Origin: an uncultured Christensenellaceae bacterium
GTDB taxonomy: Bacteria > Bacillota > Clostridia > Christensenellales > Borkfalkiaceae
DNA: 64,000 nucleotides
Reading direction: 5' to 3'
Assembly: GCA_910588615.1 (NCBI GenBank)
Contig: CAJUOI010000004.1
Coordinates: 1 to 64,000 of the forward strand
Shown: in pieces, positions 7,873-15,422 of the stretch
How the letters are laid out: each line of letters begins with the position of its first letter
How positions within the stretch are numbered: position 1 is the first letter of the stretch
Notes under the pieces: model-generated
What the model saw: the letters and a program-made list of their open reading frames with translations, nothing else
What the model was told of the DNA's origin: nothing
Database searches by the model: none
Program-made: the position numbers and the translations under genes

Positions 7873-10449
7873 TCAATCCCGTTTTAAAAACAGTCCCTCT
7901 TCGTTGCAGTCCACCGTCAGCACCGTGCCCGCTTTGGGATTCTCGCTCACGATATAGCGTGCTACGGGCGTTTCGACGTGCGACTGGATAAACCGCTTTA
8001 ACGGGCGGGCACCGAACGCACCGTCGTAGCCGTTATCTGAGATATACTCCTTGGCGCGGTTCGTAACCTCCAATTTCAGGTTCTCCGCCGACAGCCGTTT
8101 TTTCAGCCGTTCGAGCAAAATATCCACGATCAGGTCGATTTCATCCCGCCGCAACGGCTTGAACAGCACGATTTCATCCAAGCGGTTCAAAAACTCGGGG
8201 CGGAAGCTGCGTTTCAGCAAATCCTGCACCGCCGACTTTGTCCTCTCCGAAATATCGCCGTCCTCGATCCCGTCCATAATCAGCTCCGAGCCGAGATTGC
8301 TCGTCAAAATGATGATCGTATTTTTGAAATCGACGGTACGCCCCTGCGAATCGGTAATTCGTCCGTCGTCGAGCACCTGCAAAAGAATGTTGAAAACGTC
8401 GGGATGCGCTTTTTCGATCTCATCGAACAGGAGAATAGAATAGGGCTTTCTGCGCACGGCTTCGGTGAGCGTGCCACCCTCCTCGTAACCCACGTATCCC
8501 GGAGGCGCCCCGACGAGGCGGGAGACCGAGTGCTTCTCCATGTACTCCGACATATCGATGCGCACGACGTTCTTTTCGTCGTCGAATAAATTTTCCGCCA
8601 GCGATTTGGCAAGCTCGGTTTTGCCGACGCCCGTCGGTCCCAGAAACAGGAACGAGCCGATCGGACGGTTGGGGTCGGAAATCCCCGCACGGGCGCGGAG
8701 GATCGCCTCCGAAACCTTTCTTACTGCCTCGTCCTGCCCCACGACACGCTTATGCAAGTCGTCGCCGAGGCGCAAGAGCTTCGCGCGCTCCCCCTCCTTC
8801 AAGCGTTCCACGGGGATTCCCGTCCAGCGCGCCACGATGCGATTGATCTGTTCCTCGGTAACCTCGTCCTGCAACAGCGTTTTTGCCTTGCTGTTCTGCG
8901 TTTTTTCGGCGAGTTTCTTTTCAAGCGCGGGCAAATCGCCGTACTCGATGCGGCTTGCCGTGTCGTAATCGTTGTGCGTCTTTGCGGACTCGAGCTCGCC
9001 GCGCAACGCGTCTATCTGCTCCTTCAAATCCTTCTCCGCACGGATTTCCGCCTTCTCCTCCTCCCAGAGGATTTTCATGTCGTCGAACTTTTCCCGCAGC
9101 TCCTTGATTTCGCCGCGCACCGCTTCGAGCCGCGCCGACGAAAGATTGTCCTGTTCCTTGGCAAGCGCGTTCTCTTCCACCTCGAGCTGAACGAGCCTGC
9201 GATGCATGGAATCGAGCTCGGTGGGCATGGAGTCGATTTCCGTACGGATCATCGCCGCCGCCTCGTCAACGAGGTCGATTGCCTTATCGGGTAGAAAGCG
9301 GTCGGTGATATAACGGTTGGAGAGCGTTGCCGCCGCGACGAGCGCGTTGTCATGAATGCGCACGCCGTGGAAAATTTCAAAGCGTTCCTTCAAACCGCGC
9401 AGAATGGATACGGTGTCCTCGACGGTGGGCTCGCCCACGAGCACGGGCTGAAACCTCCGTTCGAGCGCGGCGTCCTTTTCGATATATTTACGATATTCGT
9501 TGAGCGTGGTCGCGCCGATGCAATGCAGTTCGCCCCGCGCCAACAGCGGCTTCAACAGGTTGCCCGCATCCATTGCGCCCTCGCTCTTGCCTGCGCCGAC
9601 GACGGTATGCAGCTCGTCGATAAAGAGCAAAATTCTTCCCTCCGACTTGGTTACCTCCTGTAAGACGGCTTTCAACCGCTCCTCGAACTCCCCGCGATAC
9701 TTCGCGCCCGCAATCAGCGCGCCCATGTCGAGGGAAAACAGCGTCTTGTTCTTCAACCCTTCGGGCACGTCGCCCTTGACGATCCGTTGGGCAAGCCCTT
9801 CGGCGATCGCCGTTTTCCCCACCCCGGGTTCGCCGATAAGCACGGGATTATTCTTCGTCTTGCGCGACAGAATACGGATGACGTTTCTGATTTCCTCGTC
9901 TCTGCCGATCACGGGTTCGAGCTTGTGCTTTTGCGCCCGCTTCGTGAGATCGGTGCCGTATTTTTCAAGCGCCTCATAGGTAGCTTCGGGGTTGTCGCTC
10001 GTAACGCTTTGATTGCCGCGGACGGCTTTCAAACCCTGCATAAACCTTTCCTTCGTCAAGCCGAAGCGTGCGAAGATTTTATCCAAACCCCGCTCCCTGC
10101 ACCCGAAGAGACACAGGAACATATGCTCGACGGAAACATATTCGTCCTTCATGCGATCGGCAAGCTTCTCCGCCTCGGGCAAAATGCGTTGCAGCGCCGC
10201 CGAAGGATAGATATTCGCCGCCGCGCCCGACATACGGGGCAGACGCTCGACCTCCTCCTTAACGGCGTTTTGCAACCCGTCCGCATCCGTCTGCGCTCGG
10301 AGCAACGCCTTGTAAACCGTTCCGTCGCGCTCCAGCAGCGCATATGCAAGATGCAACGCCGTAATTTCCGCGTTGCCGTACTGCACGGCAAGCGACTGCG
10401 CCTCCTGCAAAGCCTTCATTGATTTTTGCGTGTACTTTTCCGTATCCAT
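7873..10449 (-). CDS. clpB: ClpB disaggregase ATPase
   Basis: This 858-residue AAA+ chaperone extracts polypeptides from aggregates together with DnaK/DnaJ/GrpE in the cytoplasm. The Clp N-domain repeats occupy 1-145. NBD1 has Walker A GEPGVGKT at 206-213 and Walker B LLFIDE. The coiled-coil middle domain (about 400-520) that separates ClpB from ClpA and ClpX is present. NBD2 has GPTGVGKT and ILLFDEIEKAHP, and the length is normal for ClpB. The start at 10449 is chosen because GGGAGG precedes it; a longer reading frame lacks a site. A TATAAT box lies near 10485, but no CtsR or CIRCE operator is visible, so heat-shock control is not evident. Confidence 0.98.
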   Translation of the reverse strand: MDTEKYTQKSMKALQEAQSLAVQYGNAEITALHLAYALLERDGTVYKALLRAQTDADGLQNAVKEEVERLPRMSGAAANIYPSAALQRILPEAEKLADRMKDEYVSVEHMFLCLFGCRERGLDKIFARFGLTKERFMQGLKAVRGNQSVTSDNPEATYEALEKYGTDLTKRAQKHKLEPVIGRDEEIRNVIRILSRKTKNNPVLIGEPGVGKTAIAEGLAQRIVKGDVPEGLKNKTLFSLDMGALIAGAKYRGEFEERLKAVLQEVTKSEGRILLFIDELHTVVGAGKSEGAMDAGNLLKPLLARGELHCIGATTLNEYRKYIEKDAALERRFQPVLVGEPTVEDTVSILRGLKERFEIFHGVRIHDNALVAAATLSNRYITDRFLPDKAIDLVDEAAAMIRTEIDSMPTELDSMHRRLVQLEVEENALAKEQDNLSSARLEAVRGEIKELREKFDDMKILWEEEKAEIRAEKDLKEQIDALRGELESAKTHNDYDTASRIEYGDLPALEKKLAEKTQNSKAKTLLQDEVTEEQINRIVARWTGIPVERLKEGERAKLLRLGDDLHKRVVGQDEAVRKVSEAILRARAGISDPNRPIGSFLFLGPTGVGKTELAKSLAENLFDDEKNVVRIDMSEYMEKHSVSRLVGAPPGYVGYEEGGTLTEAVRRKPYSILLFDEIEKAHPDVFNILLQVLDDGRITDSQGRTVDFKNTIIILTSNLGSELIMDGIEDGDISERTKSAVQDLLKRSFRPEFLNRLDEIVLFKPLRRDEIDLIVDILLERLKKRLSAENLKLEVTNRAKEYISDNGYDGAFGARPLKRFIQSHVETPVARYIVSENPKAGTVLTVDCNEEGLFLKRD

Positions 10450-10562
10450 AAACGTATTCCTCCCTATGATTTTCAATCATATTATACCGCGAAAGAGTTT
10501 TCGTTAAACAGGGATATGGCAAAGTTTTTTTATACGGATACCGTTAATTATCGCTACCGCCA

Positions 10563-11108
10563 TTATGACGTATCCGAGGTAGCGTTTTTCCCTTTACGGA
10601 TCGTTTTCTTGATTTCTGCCATTTGTTCGATCAATTCTCCCAAAGGGTGATATTCTCCTCCCCAATATTCGAAAACCCGCATCCCCTCGTCTTCTAAAAC
10701 CGGTCCCTCTAATTTAAGTTTGATATTGAGATTTGCAAAAGCTCTTTCGTAATCTATCGGCTCATAATCATCCGGTATTAACAATGAAAAAGCTTTATAT
10801 GATACGCCAAAGACGATTTTTTGAATTCCTAACGATGCAATTGCCGTTAAGCAGCGCACGCAAGGCGCGCAGCTAGAATACAAAACCGCTTCCCGCAATA
10901 CTTCGTCCGAATACCGATTCGCGCATTGATGCACCAAATTAAATTCCGCATGTCCGAATACCCCTTTTTTGTAATCTGCGGTATTTTCGGCTTCATCCAA
11001 AATTTTATCGTTATGAACGATCAGCGCACCGAAAGTATCGTAACCTTTCTTCCCTGCCGAAATTGCAAGTTCATAACAACGTTTCATATATTGTTCGTCT
11101 TTATTCAT
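10563..11108 (-). CDS. Cytidine/deoxycytidylate deaminase-like protein
   Basis: The 181-residue zinc-dependent deaminase-fold protein has the zinc ligand and catalytic glutamate in HAEFN (near residue 68) and the two cysteines in SCAPCVRC (near 98). It belongs to the CMP/dCMP and guanine deaminase superfamily; guanine or cytosine derivatives are the likely substrates, but the exact base is not clear. The C-terminal extension (about 125-181) is longer than in minimal CMP deaminases. The start at 11108 follows GGAGAC; an upstream in-frame start at 11129 has no better site. The gene sits next to the left attachment site of the 22-kb element but on the chromosomal side. Confidence 0.8.
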   Translation of the reverse strand: MNKDEQYMKRCYELAISAGKKGYDTFGALIVHNDKILDEAENTADYKKGVFGHAEFNLVHQCANRYSDEVLREAVLYSSCAPCVRCLTAIASLGIQKIVFGVSYKAFSLLIPDDYEPIDYERAFANLNIKLKLEGPVLEDEGMRVFEYWGGEYHPLGELIEQMAEIKKTIRKGKNATSDTS

Positions 11109-11211
11109 TTTTGTCTCCATACCGATCATGATATCACTTTTTCATCGTGAACGCAACCAAAAAATCCGATACGACGGCTCAGAAACGCCAAAGCAGTTTC
11201 ACGGAAGAAAA

Positions 11212-11259
11212 TAAACAAAAAACCTAAATCAAACCCTTTTAATTGGTTCAATTTAGGTT
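11212..11259 (-). terminator. Chromosomal tRNA-Thr terminator stranded by integration
   Basis: On the minus strand AACCTAAATTGAACC pairs with GGTTTGATTTAGGTT (one two-base mismatch) and is followed by TTTTTTGTTTATTTT. It directly abuts the attachment repeat at 11260, so before integration it must have been the terminator immediately after tRNA-Thr, now 22 kb away. Confidence 0.75.
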
Positions 11260-11313
11260 GCATTTTGGAGCTTCTGGCCGGACTTGAACCGGCGACCTAT
11301 TGATTACGAATCA
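11260..11313. repeat. attL: 54-bp direct repeat (partial tRNA-Thr)
   Basis: These 54 bases are identical to 33327-33380. They contain CCA, acceptor 3' strand, T-arm and part of the anticodon arm of tRNA-Thr(CGT), then diverge. This is the left attachment site of the 22-kb element; the tRNA fragment here lacks its 5' half and cannot be functional. Confidence 0.95.
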
Positions 11314-11413
11314 GAAAAAATGCAAAGTCAGCACAATATATTGTGGAAAATATTTAACAAAATTCAAAATGTAGTGGTTGAAACATCGCCTGACTTTTGC
11401 GGACTTGACTTTT

Positions 11414-11734
11414 TTACGGCTTGATCTGCTTCGAAAGATTCCGTCGAGAATAGACGATGCGAGATACGGTTACAAGCTTACAGTCTTCGGTAACATAGTA
11501 AAAAATCGTGAAATTATCGACGAAAACCTTTCTGTATTCTTGTTTCAACGGCTTTACGGGAACGTAGACGGAATTTGAATATGGAAAACTCGTAATATTC
11601 TCTGCCGAATCAATTATTTTTACGATCAACCGTTCAGCGGCGGAAACGTTCTGTAACTCTTCGCTTATATATTGGGCGATTTCTTTCAAATCGTCCTTCG
11701 CCTGCTCGAGGTATAAAAGTTTATATTTTTCCAT
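11414..11734 (-). CDS. RelE/ParE family toxin
   Basis: This 106-residue RelE/ParE-superfamily protein begins with the family pattern YLEQAKDDLKEIAQYI and ends in the core strands FTIFYYVTEDCKLVTVSRI and a basic tail. Members either cleave mRNA on the ribosome or poison gyrase; the sequence does not let me choose. The frame overlaps the antitoxin gene by 14 bases, so translation is coupled and the antitoxin is made first. It is the leftmost gene of the 22-kb element, about 100 bases inside attL, a place where stabilisation modules are often found. Confidence 0.85.
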   Translation of the reverse strand: MEKYKLLYLEQAKDDLKEIAQYISEELQNVSAAERLIVKIIDSAENITSFPYSNSVYVPVKPLKQEYRKVFVDNFTIFYYVTEDCKLVTVSRIVYSRRNLSKQIKP

Positions 11735-11993
11735 ATAAAACGCTCTTTACCTCTTTCAGAACCTCTTCCGAAGTATAACGCTTTGCGGTTTCCTCCGCGC
11801 GCTCTGCTTCGGCTAATTTTGCATAAATTTCGCTCTCGAGCTGTAAATTTTCGTACGCTTCCATGCTCAAAACAACCATATCGCCGAAGCCATTCTTCGT
11901 AAGGAATACGGGCTTTTTCGTTTCGTGCACAGTCTTCGAAATATCCGCAAAATTGTTACGCAAATCAGAAACGGGTCGGATCATGTTTTGCAT
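11721..11993 (-). CDS. Phd/YefM family antitoxin
   Basis: The 90-residue antitoxin has an N-terminal Phd/YefM DNA-binding fold (IRPVSDLRNNFADISKTVHETKKPVFLTKNG is split over residues 4-34) followed by VVLSMEAYENL and a charged helical tail that would wrap the toxin. The start at 11993 follows GGAGGGAATCACG; an upstream ATG at 12008 has no site. The promoter at 12024-12052 carries a perfect dyad between the -35 and -10 boxes, consistent with autorepression by the toxin-antitoxin complex. Confidence 0.88.
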   Translation of the reverse strand: MQNMIRPVSDLRNNFADISKTVHETKKPVFLTKNGFGDMVVLSMEAYENLQLESEIYAKLAEAERAEETAKRYTSEEVLKEVKSVLYGKI

Positions 11994-12023
11994 CGTGATT
12001 CCCTCCATGTTTTATTTTAATCA

Positions 12024-12052
12024 ATTTTAGCATAATCATGCTAAAGTGTCAA
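12024..12052 (-). promoter_or_regulatory. Toxin-antitoxin promoter with operator
   Basis: Minus-strand TTGACA (12047-12052) and TAAAAT (12024-12029) are 17 bases apart. The dyad TTTAGCAT-AATC-ATGCTAAA (12026-12045) fills the spacer and overlaps the -10 box. Confidence 0.8.
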
Positions 12053-12179
12053 TAGAAAACGCAAAAAAAATTTCGCGGCGTGGGCGGCTCGGTTCGGGCT
12101 CCGCCATGCACGTCGCAGGAGATTCGTACGTCATCGAATTTAATATCAACGCTATCGTGGACTTTTTTGTTTTAAAGTC

Positions 12180-12208
12180 TTGACAACCCCTATTAAATAG
12201 GGTATGAT
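12180..12208 (+). promoter_or_regulatory. Promoter of HigA-like gene with spacer operator
   Basis: TTGACA (12180-12185) and TATGAT (12203-12208) have a 17-base spacer. The spacer contains the palindrome CCCTATTAAATAGGG (12188-12202), a likely operator for the encoded HTH protein. Confidence 0.8.
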
Positions 12209-12260
12209 AGAACCACTAACCAGAGAGAAAGCAATCAATAATCTAAGGAGGCAAAATTTT

Positions 12261-12572
12261 ATGGGAGTTTTTGATGAAATCAAACTCGGATTGGAACAGG
12301 CAATCGAATATGAAAAAGGCAATATCAAAGCGAAAAAAACGACTTTAACGATTTTGCCTTTGGATTCGTTTTCTTCCGAAGAGATTAAGGCAATCAGGAA
12401 CAACACGGGGCTCACGCAAACCATGTTCGCAAAATACATGGGAGTATCCGTGAAAACGGTCGAAGCATGGGAAGCCGGGCGCAACCAGCCCGACGGCGCA
12501 GCACGACGCCTGCTTTCCATTACAAGGGAAAACCCGTCTTTTCCCGTCAGCTCCGGCATTGTAGCAAGATAA
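12261..12572 (+). CDS. HigA/MqsA-type HTH antitoxin-like regulator, orphan
   Basis: The 103-residue protein has an N-terminal helical region (GVFDEIKLGLEQAIEYEKG) and a C-terminal XRE helix-turn-helix (TGLTQTMFAKYMGVSVKTVE, about 54-73). This is the architecture of antitoxins usually preceded by a RelE-type toxin gene. No toxin frame is present upstream; the promoter lies 50 bases before the start, so the gene appears to be an orphan regulator. The start at 12261 follows AAGGAGG with a 9-base gap. The palindrome in its promoter suggests autoregulation. Confidence 0.75.
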   Translation: MGVFDEIKLGLEQAIEYEKGNIKAKKTTLTILPLDSFSSEEIKAIRNNTGLTQTMFAKYMGVSVKTVEAWEAGRNQPDGAARRLLSITRENPSFPVSSGIVAR

Positions 12573-12618
12573 CGAATTGCCCCTTCCGATCTATCCGAAC
12601 GCCCTTTGCTCTATCCGA

Positions 12619-12649
12619 AAGCCGCTCCCGCCGGGGGCGGCTTCTTTTC
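12619..12649 (+). terminator. Terminator after HigA-like gene
   Basis: AAGCCGC and GCGGCTT pair around a GC-rich inner stem and are followed by CTTTT. It lies 46 bases after the stop codon. Confidence 0.75.
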
Positions 12650-12760
12650 TGTCCTTCGTCAAACGGTTGCGCCCGCCCGGGCGCACCGCTCAGCTCGGCG
12701 GGATTGCGCCTTCATCACGCAAGCCCGCTTTTTCTATATTTATAAATAAGTATCTTAATA

Positions 12761-12837
12761 CTATGTTCAAAAGGAAAGTTTCAACCAAAAAACTATGGTC
12801 AAAAAGAAAGTTTGAGAATTTACTTTTGACCATAGTT
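12761..12837. repeat. Iteron-like repeats and 14-bp inverted repeat
   Basis: CTATGTTCAAAAGGAAAGTT (12761-12780) is repeated with few changes as CTATGGTCAAAAAGAAAGTT (12793-12812), 32 bp away. A third, inverted copy CTTTTGACCATAG lies at 12823-12835. Copies two and three make a perfect inverted repeat, arms AACTATGGTCAAAA (12791-12804) and complement (12824-12837), with a 19-base loop. The cluster is adjacent to the 3' end of the replication-type gene and is a candidate origin or regulator-binding array. Confidence 0.6.
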
Positions 12838-12851
12838 ACCGCAAAAAGAAT

Positions 12852-12879
12852 GCCGCCCGCGGATTCCCCCGCGGGCGGC
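12852..12879 (-). terminator. Strong GC hairpin terminator
   Basis: GCCGCCCGCGG and its complement form a perfect 11-bp stem. On the minus strand it is followed by ATTCTTTTTG, so it can end the long leftward operon; on the plus strand it is followed by TCTTT. Confidence 0.75.
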
Positions 12880-12911
12880 TCTTTCGAAAGCTGCTTTTTT
12901 CCAAGCCTATA

Positions 12912-12942
12912 AGCGCGGACGCGCCGCGCTCTTTCTTTTTAT
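12912..12942 (+). terminator. Rightward terminator before replication-type gene
   Basis: AGCGCGG-ACGCG-CCGCGCT is followed by CTTTCTTTTTAT on the plus strand. It would stop rightward transcripts from running antisense into the minus-strand operon. Confidence 0.6.
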
Positions 12943-12976
12943 ATTCGATTCCTCAAAGTTACCGCACCCCGTCCTT

Positions 12977-14077
12977 TCATGGTTGCCCCCTATCGGACGG
13001 GTAACAATCGCAGATCCTACCGTTGGGCAGATACCCCGTATCGTTGCACTTCCGACAACTATATTGCGGAGTCAACTGTTCGTCGCTAAGACCTATCTTT
13101 GACAAGAAAATAGAGCGTGTAACTTTCAAATTTAACTCTTTTTCTTCCAACTTTGCCTTTTCATCATCGCTCTTTTCCTTAGCAAGCTTAATCTGTAATT
13201 TACTTAATTCGGCTTCAATTTTTTTAAACTCTTCGTGCTGTCTGGCAACGCTTGTATACCAATACGCAGTATCCTCAGCCTTTTGCCCTAATACGGAATA
13301 ATAGTGCTCCCTGTCCGACCGATAATCAGCGTCTTGAATTGCCTTTTTCCGCTCCGCCTTTGCTCTGCGATCAGCTTCCGGAACGCCGCTCTTTTTCTCG
13401 ATCGCTTCGTTTTTCGCAGCTTCCCGGTTCTGCAAAACTTCGATCCACGCTTTAATAAGCTTGCTGTTTAACGTATATTGATTCGGCAAACCCTTAGATT
13501 TTCCCGATTCTTTGAGAATAATAATTTTCAGATCGGCAAACTTTTTCATCATGCGTCTCGCAGTGCTTTGCGAAACGTTCATTTGCGTTTGAATTCCCGT
13601 ATAGCCCGCCTTATATCTTCCAACTTTAAATTCACCGTTTTCTTCTTTCCTGATAATGATACTTACGATATTGCAAAGCATTATTTCTTCGGTGGGCGTA
13701 AAATGTGGCTCACCGAAAATAGCGTCGATAACGCGTAAAAGTTCTTTATCGTACTTAATGAACGACTTACGGCTTGCCTTCTCTTTCGCCGTATACTTTA
13801 TGTAATCCTTTTTGCTCTTGTCGCGCTCGATCTTCCCGCGCGTTTCAAGCTCACCCGTCCATTTGGCAATCGTTTTAGACGATAAGCCGAAAGCGTCGTG
13901 AAAATCATCGTACGTTAAAAATGCGCCGCCGCTCTTAGCGGTGTACGCCGAAATCAGACCGTGCATAAGCACAGCCTTTACAGACAGCTTTTCTCTGCCC
14001 TTGCCCGAGAATTCCTTTCCGAAATATCCGCGCGGCAAATCAACGTATTCGATTTTACTTCCTTCTGCTTCCGTCAT
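12977..14077 (-). CDS. Winged-helix replication-initiation-type protein
   Basis: The 366-residue protein is not firmly assigned. Residues about 30-110 form one winged-helix-like region (FLTYDDFHDAFGLSSKTIAKWTG split over 53-76) and residues about 125-205 a second (IQTQMNVSQSTARRMMKKF). A charged coiled-coil stretch spans about 215-325, and a C-terminal zinc knuckle CRKCNDTGYLPNGRICDC ends it. Two winged helices plus such a knuckle resemble phage and plasmid replication-initiation or helicase-loading proteins. Position at the end of the operon beside iteron-like repeats (12761-12837) fits a replication role. Alternatively it could be a transcription regulator. Confidence 0.6.
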   Translation of the reverse strand: MTEAEGSKIEYVDLPRGYFGKEFSGKGREKLSVKAVLMHGLISAYTAKSGGAFLTYDDFHDAFGLSSKTIAKWTGELETRGKIERDKSKKDYIKYTAKEKASRKSFIKYDKELLRVIDAIFGEPHFTPTEEIMLCNIVSIIIRKEENGEFKVGRYKAGYTGIQTQMNVSQSTARRMMKKFADLKIIILKESGKSKGLPNQYTLNSKLIKAWIEVLQNREAAKNEAIEKKSGVPEADRRAKAERKKAIQDADYRSDREHYYSVLGQKAEDTAYWYTSVARQHEEFKKIEAELSKLQIKLAKEKSDDEKAKLEEKELNLKVTRSIFLSKIGLSDEQLTPQYSCRKCNDTGYLPNGRICDCYPSDRGQP

Positions 14078-14120
14078 CGTCTTTCCCTTTCTCTCTGATT
14101 AAATCCACTGTCTTTGCTGG

Positions 14121-14711
14121 TTATATCCAATGAATAATTGGATTACCTTTAAATCCTTTTTCCCAGACGAACCACGCATAGGATACGGCTGTGGAATTTC
14201 TGCTCTGTTGGAAATCTCCGTTCTTCGCACACCGAACTCTTTCCCGAAATACCCATATCCTTTTGGGCGGATACTTTTCAAATAAAGTCCTGCGAGATTT
14301 ACTCTCTAAAAATGTCAATTTAAGAAACATTGCCACCTTATTTCCGTCATCAACAATATCGAGTGCGTGCTCAACAAATTCTTTCGCATATTTGTAAGGT
14401 GGGTTCGTAATTATATCAATGCTCAAATGTTTAAATCTAAAAAAATCAGCAACAAGGTACCCCCCCCCTACACGATCCACAATATCGCTTGCAAATACTT
14501 TGTAGCCATGCTCAATCAAGGCATTCACCATATGACCCGCACCGGCAGCAGGTTCAAGAATTTCATTTGAAAAATTCTCCACCTCGCAAAGTTTATGAAT
14601 AGCAATCGGATCCGTGGCATAAAAATCATCACTTTGTCTAATATCCCTCGAATGATTACTTGCTCCATTGCAAACAAATAAACTTTTTGAATTCCCGCTC
14701 CAATCTTTCAT
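14121..14711 (-). CDS. DNA adenine methyltransferase (NPPY type), poly-G tract
   Basis: This 196-residue SAM-dependent DNA methyltransferase has motif I EPAAGAGHM (residue 52 on), the acidic SAM contact ASDIVDR and catalytic motif IV NPPY near 102. The NPPY motif points to N6-adenine (or N4-cytosine) methylation. It is solitary, with no restriction endonuclease nearby, as in phages and plasmids that protect their DNA. The start at 14711 follows AAGGTGG. Nine consecutive G residues (minus strand of 14460-14468) encode GGG in the motif I to IV loop; a one-base slip would destroy the frame before the catalytic motif. The protein is short but has a complete core. Confidence 0.88.
   Translation of the reverse strand: MKDWSGNSKSLFVCNGASNHSRDIRQSDDFYATDPIAIHKLCEVENFSNEILEPAAGAGHMVNALIEHGYKVFASDIVDRVGGGYLVADFFRFKHLSIDIITNPPYKYAKEFVEHALDIVDDGNKVAMFLKLTFLESKSRRTLFEKYPPKRIWVFRERVRCAKNGDFQQSRNSTAVSYAWFVWEKGFKGNPIIHWI
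14460..14468. repeat. Nine-base G/C homopolymer in methyltransferase
   Basis: Nine C residues on the plus strand (nine G on the coding strand) lie inside an intact methyltransferase frame. It is the kind of tract that causes phase variation by slippage and is also prone to sequencing error. Confidence 0.85.
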
Positions 14712-14728
14712 TGATTACCCCACCTTTA

Positions 14729-14935
14729 TTAAATCAAGTACAGCTTTCCGTTCTCAAATCCGATAAACCTTGCCGACATGAGTTTTCCAACGTTATAGCG
14801 CACGGTGGAACGGGAACACCCAATTCGCCGCGCAATCTCTTCGTAAGATACCCGCTTCGCTCCTTCCGACAGTTCGTCCGCAAGTTCTTTGTAAATTTTC
14901 ATTTCGTAATTTTCAAGCTGCTCGATATTTTCCAT
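14729..14935 (-). CDS. Small winged-helix DNA-binding protein
   Basis: The 68-residue protein is essentially one winged-helix domain: YKELADELSEGAKRVSYEE followed by the recognition region IARRIGCSRSTVRYNVGKL and a short wing. It resembles small phage regulators of the MarR/GntR type. The start at 14935 follows GGAGGAATCGGGA; a longer frame reaching 15013 has a low-complexity Gly-Ala-rich beginning and no site. It is the first gene after the structured noncoding region, so it may control the operon end or bind that region. Confidence 0.65.
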   Translation of the reverse strand: MENIEQLENYEMKIYKELADELSEGAKRVSYEEIARRIGCSRSTVRYNVGKLMSARFIGFENGKLYLI

Positions 14936-15016
14936 TCCCGATTCCTCCTTTGCGCCATGCGCCGATTTTACCCCAAAATTTCGCTCCTCCGCGCCTCCCG
15001 CGCCCATACCCAATAA

Positions 15017-15422
15017 TTCGGCTTGGGGCGGCTCGAAAATCCGCCATTCGGCGGATTTTCGAGAAATAAACGGATTACACGATTTCGCACGCGAAATCTA
15101 TTCGCTCCCCGTTGTCCGCGTTCTTGACGAACACGGGCGGGTTTTACCCTAAAAATTAAAAAGATTTTTTAAATTTTCTTTACGGGTAAAACCCGCCCGA
15201 TTTTTCTTTCAATTAACGCGGATATATACGCCGCCGCGCGCCCGTGCAAGGCTGCCGTTGCCTCCCGTTCGTCCTATTCTTCCCCCGTTTCACACTGCGG
15301 TGTTCTACGGCTCCGCCTTTCATGCCGCTGTTCGGCGGCATATTGTTTAACGGTTTTATGCTTTAATTGCACTCTTTTGACGAAAATTCCCCGTATTATG
15401 TGTGGCATAATACTCCGAAAAC
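15017..15422. other. Structured noncoding region, candidate origin/packaging site
   Basis: No gene is seen in these 400 bases. There are five perfect inverted repeats: CTCGAAAATCCGCC at 15032-15063 (4-base loop); GATTTCGC at 15081-15098; CGGGCGGGTTTTACCC at 15134-15199 (34-base AT-rich loop that is itself nearly palindromic); ATGCCGC at 15322-15341; GTATTATG at 15393-15413. It follows the Zot-like ATPase gene. In filamentous phages the intergenic region holds replication origins and a packaging hairpin; this is the best candidate for such a region here, by inference only. Confidence 0.65.

Noticed and set aside
10449..10563. CtsR or CIRCE site before clpB
   Set aside because: No GGTCAAA tandem or TTAGCACTC-type inverted repeat is present in the short upstream region.
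11260..11313. A second tRNA-Thr
   Set aside because: Only the 3' half is present; after 11313 the sequence no longer pairs, so it is an attachment-site remnant.
14099..14281. 60-aa alternative frame at the end of the NPPY methyltransferase
   Set aside because: It is an out-of-frame reading of the methyltransferase 3' end; the main frame continues sensibly to its own stop.
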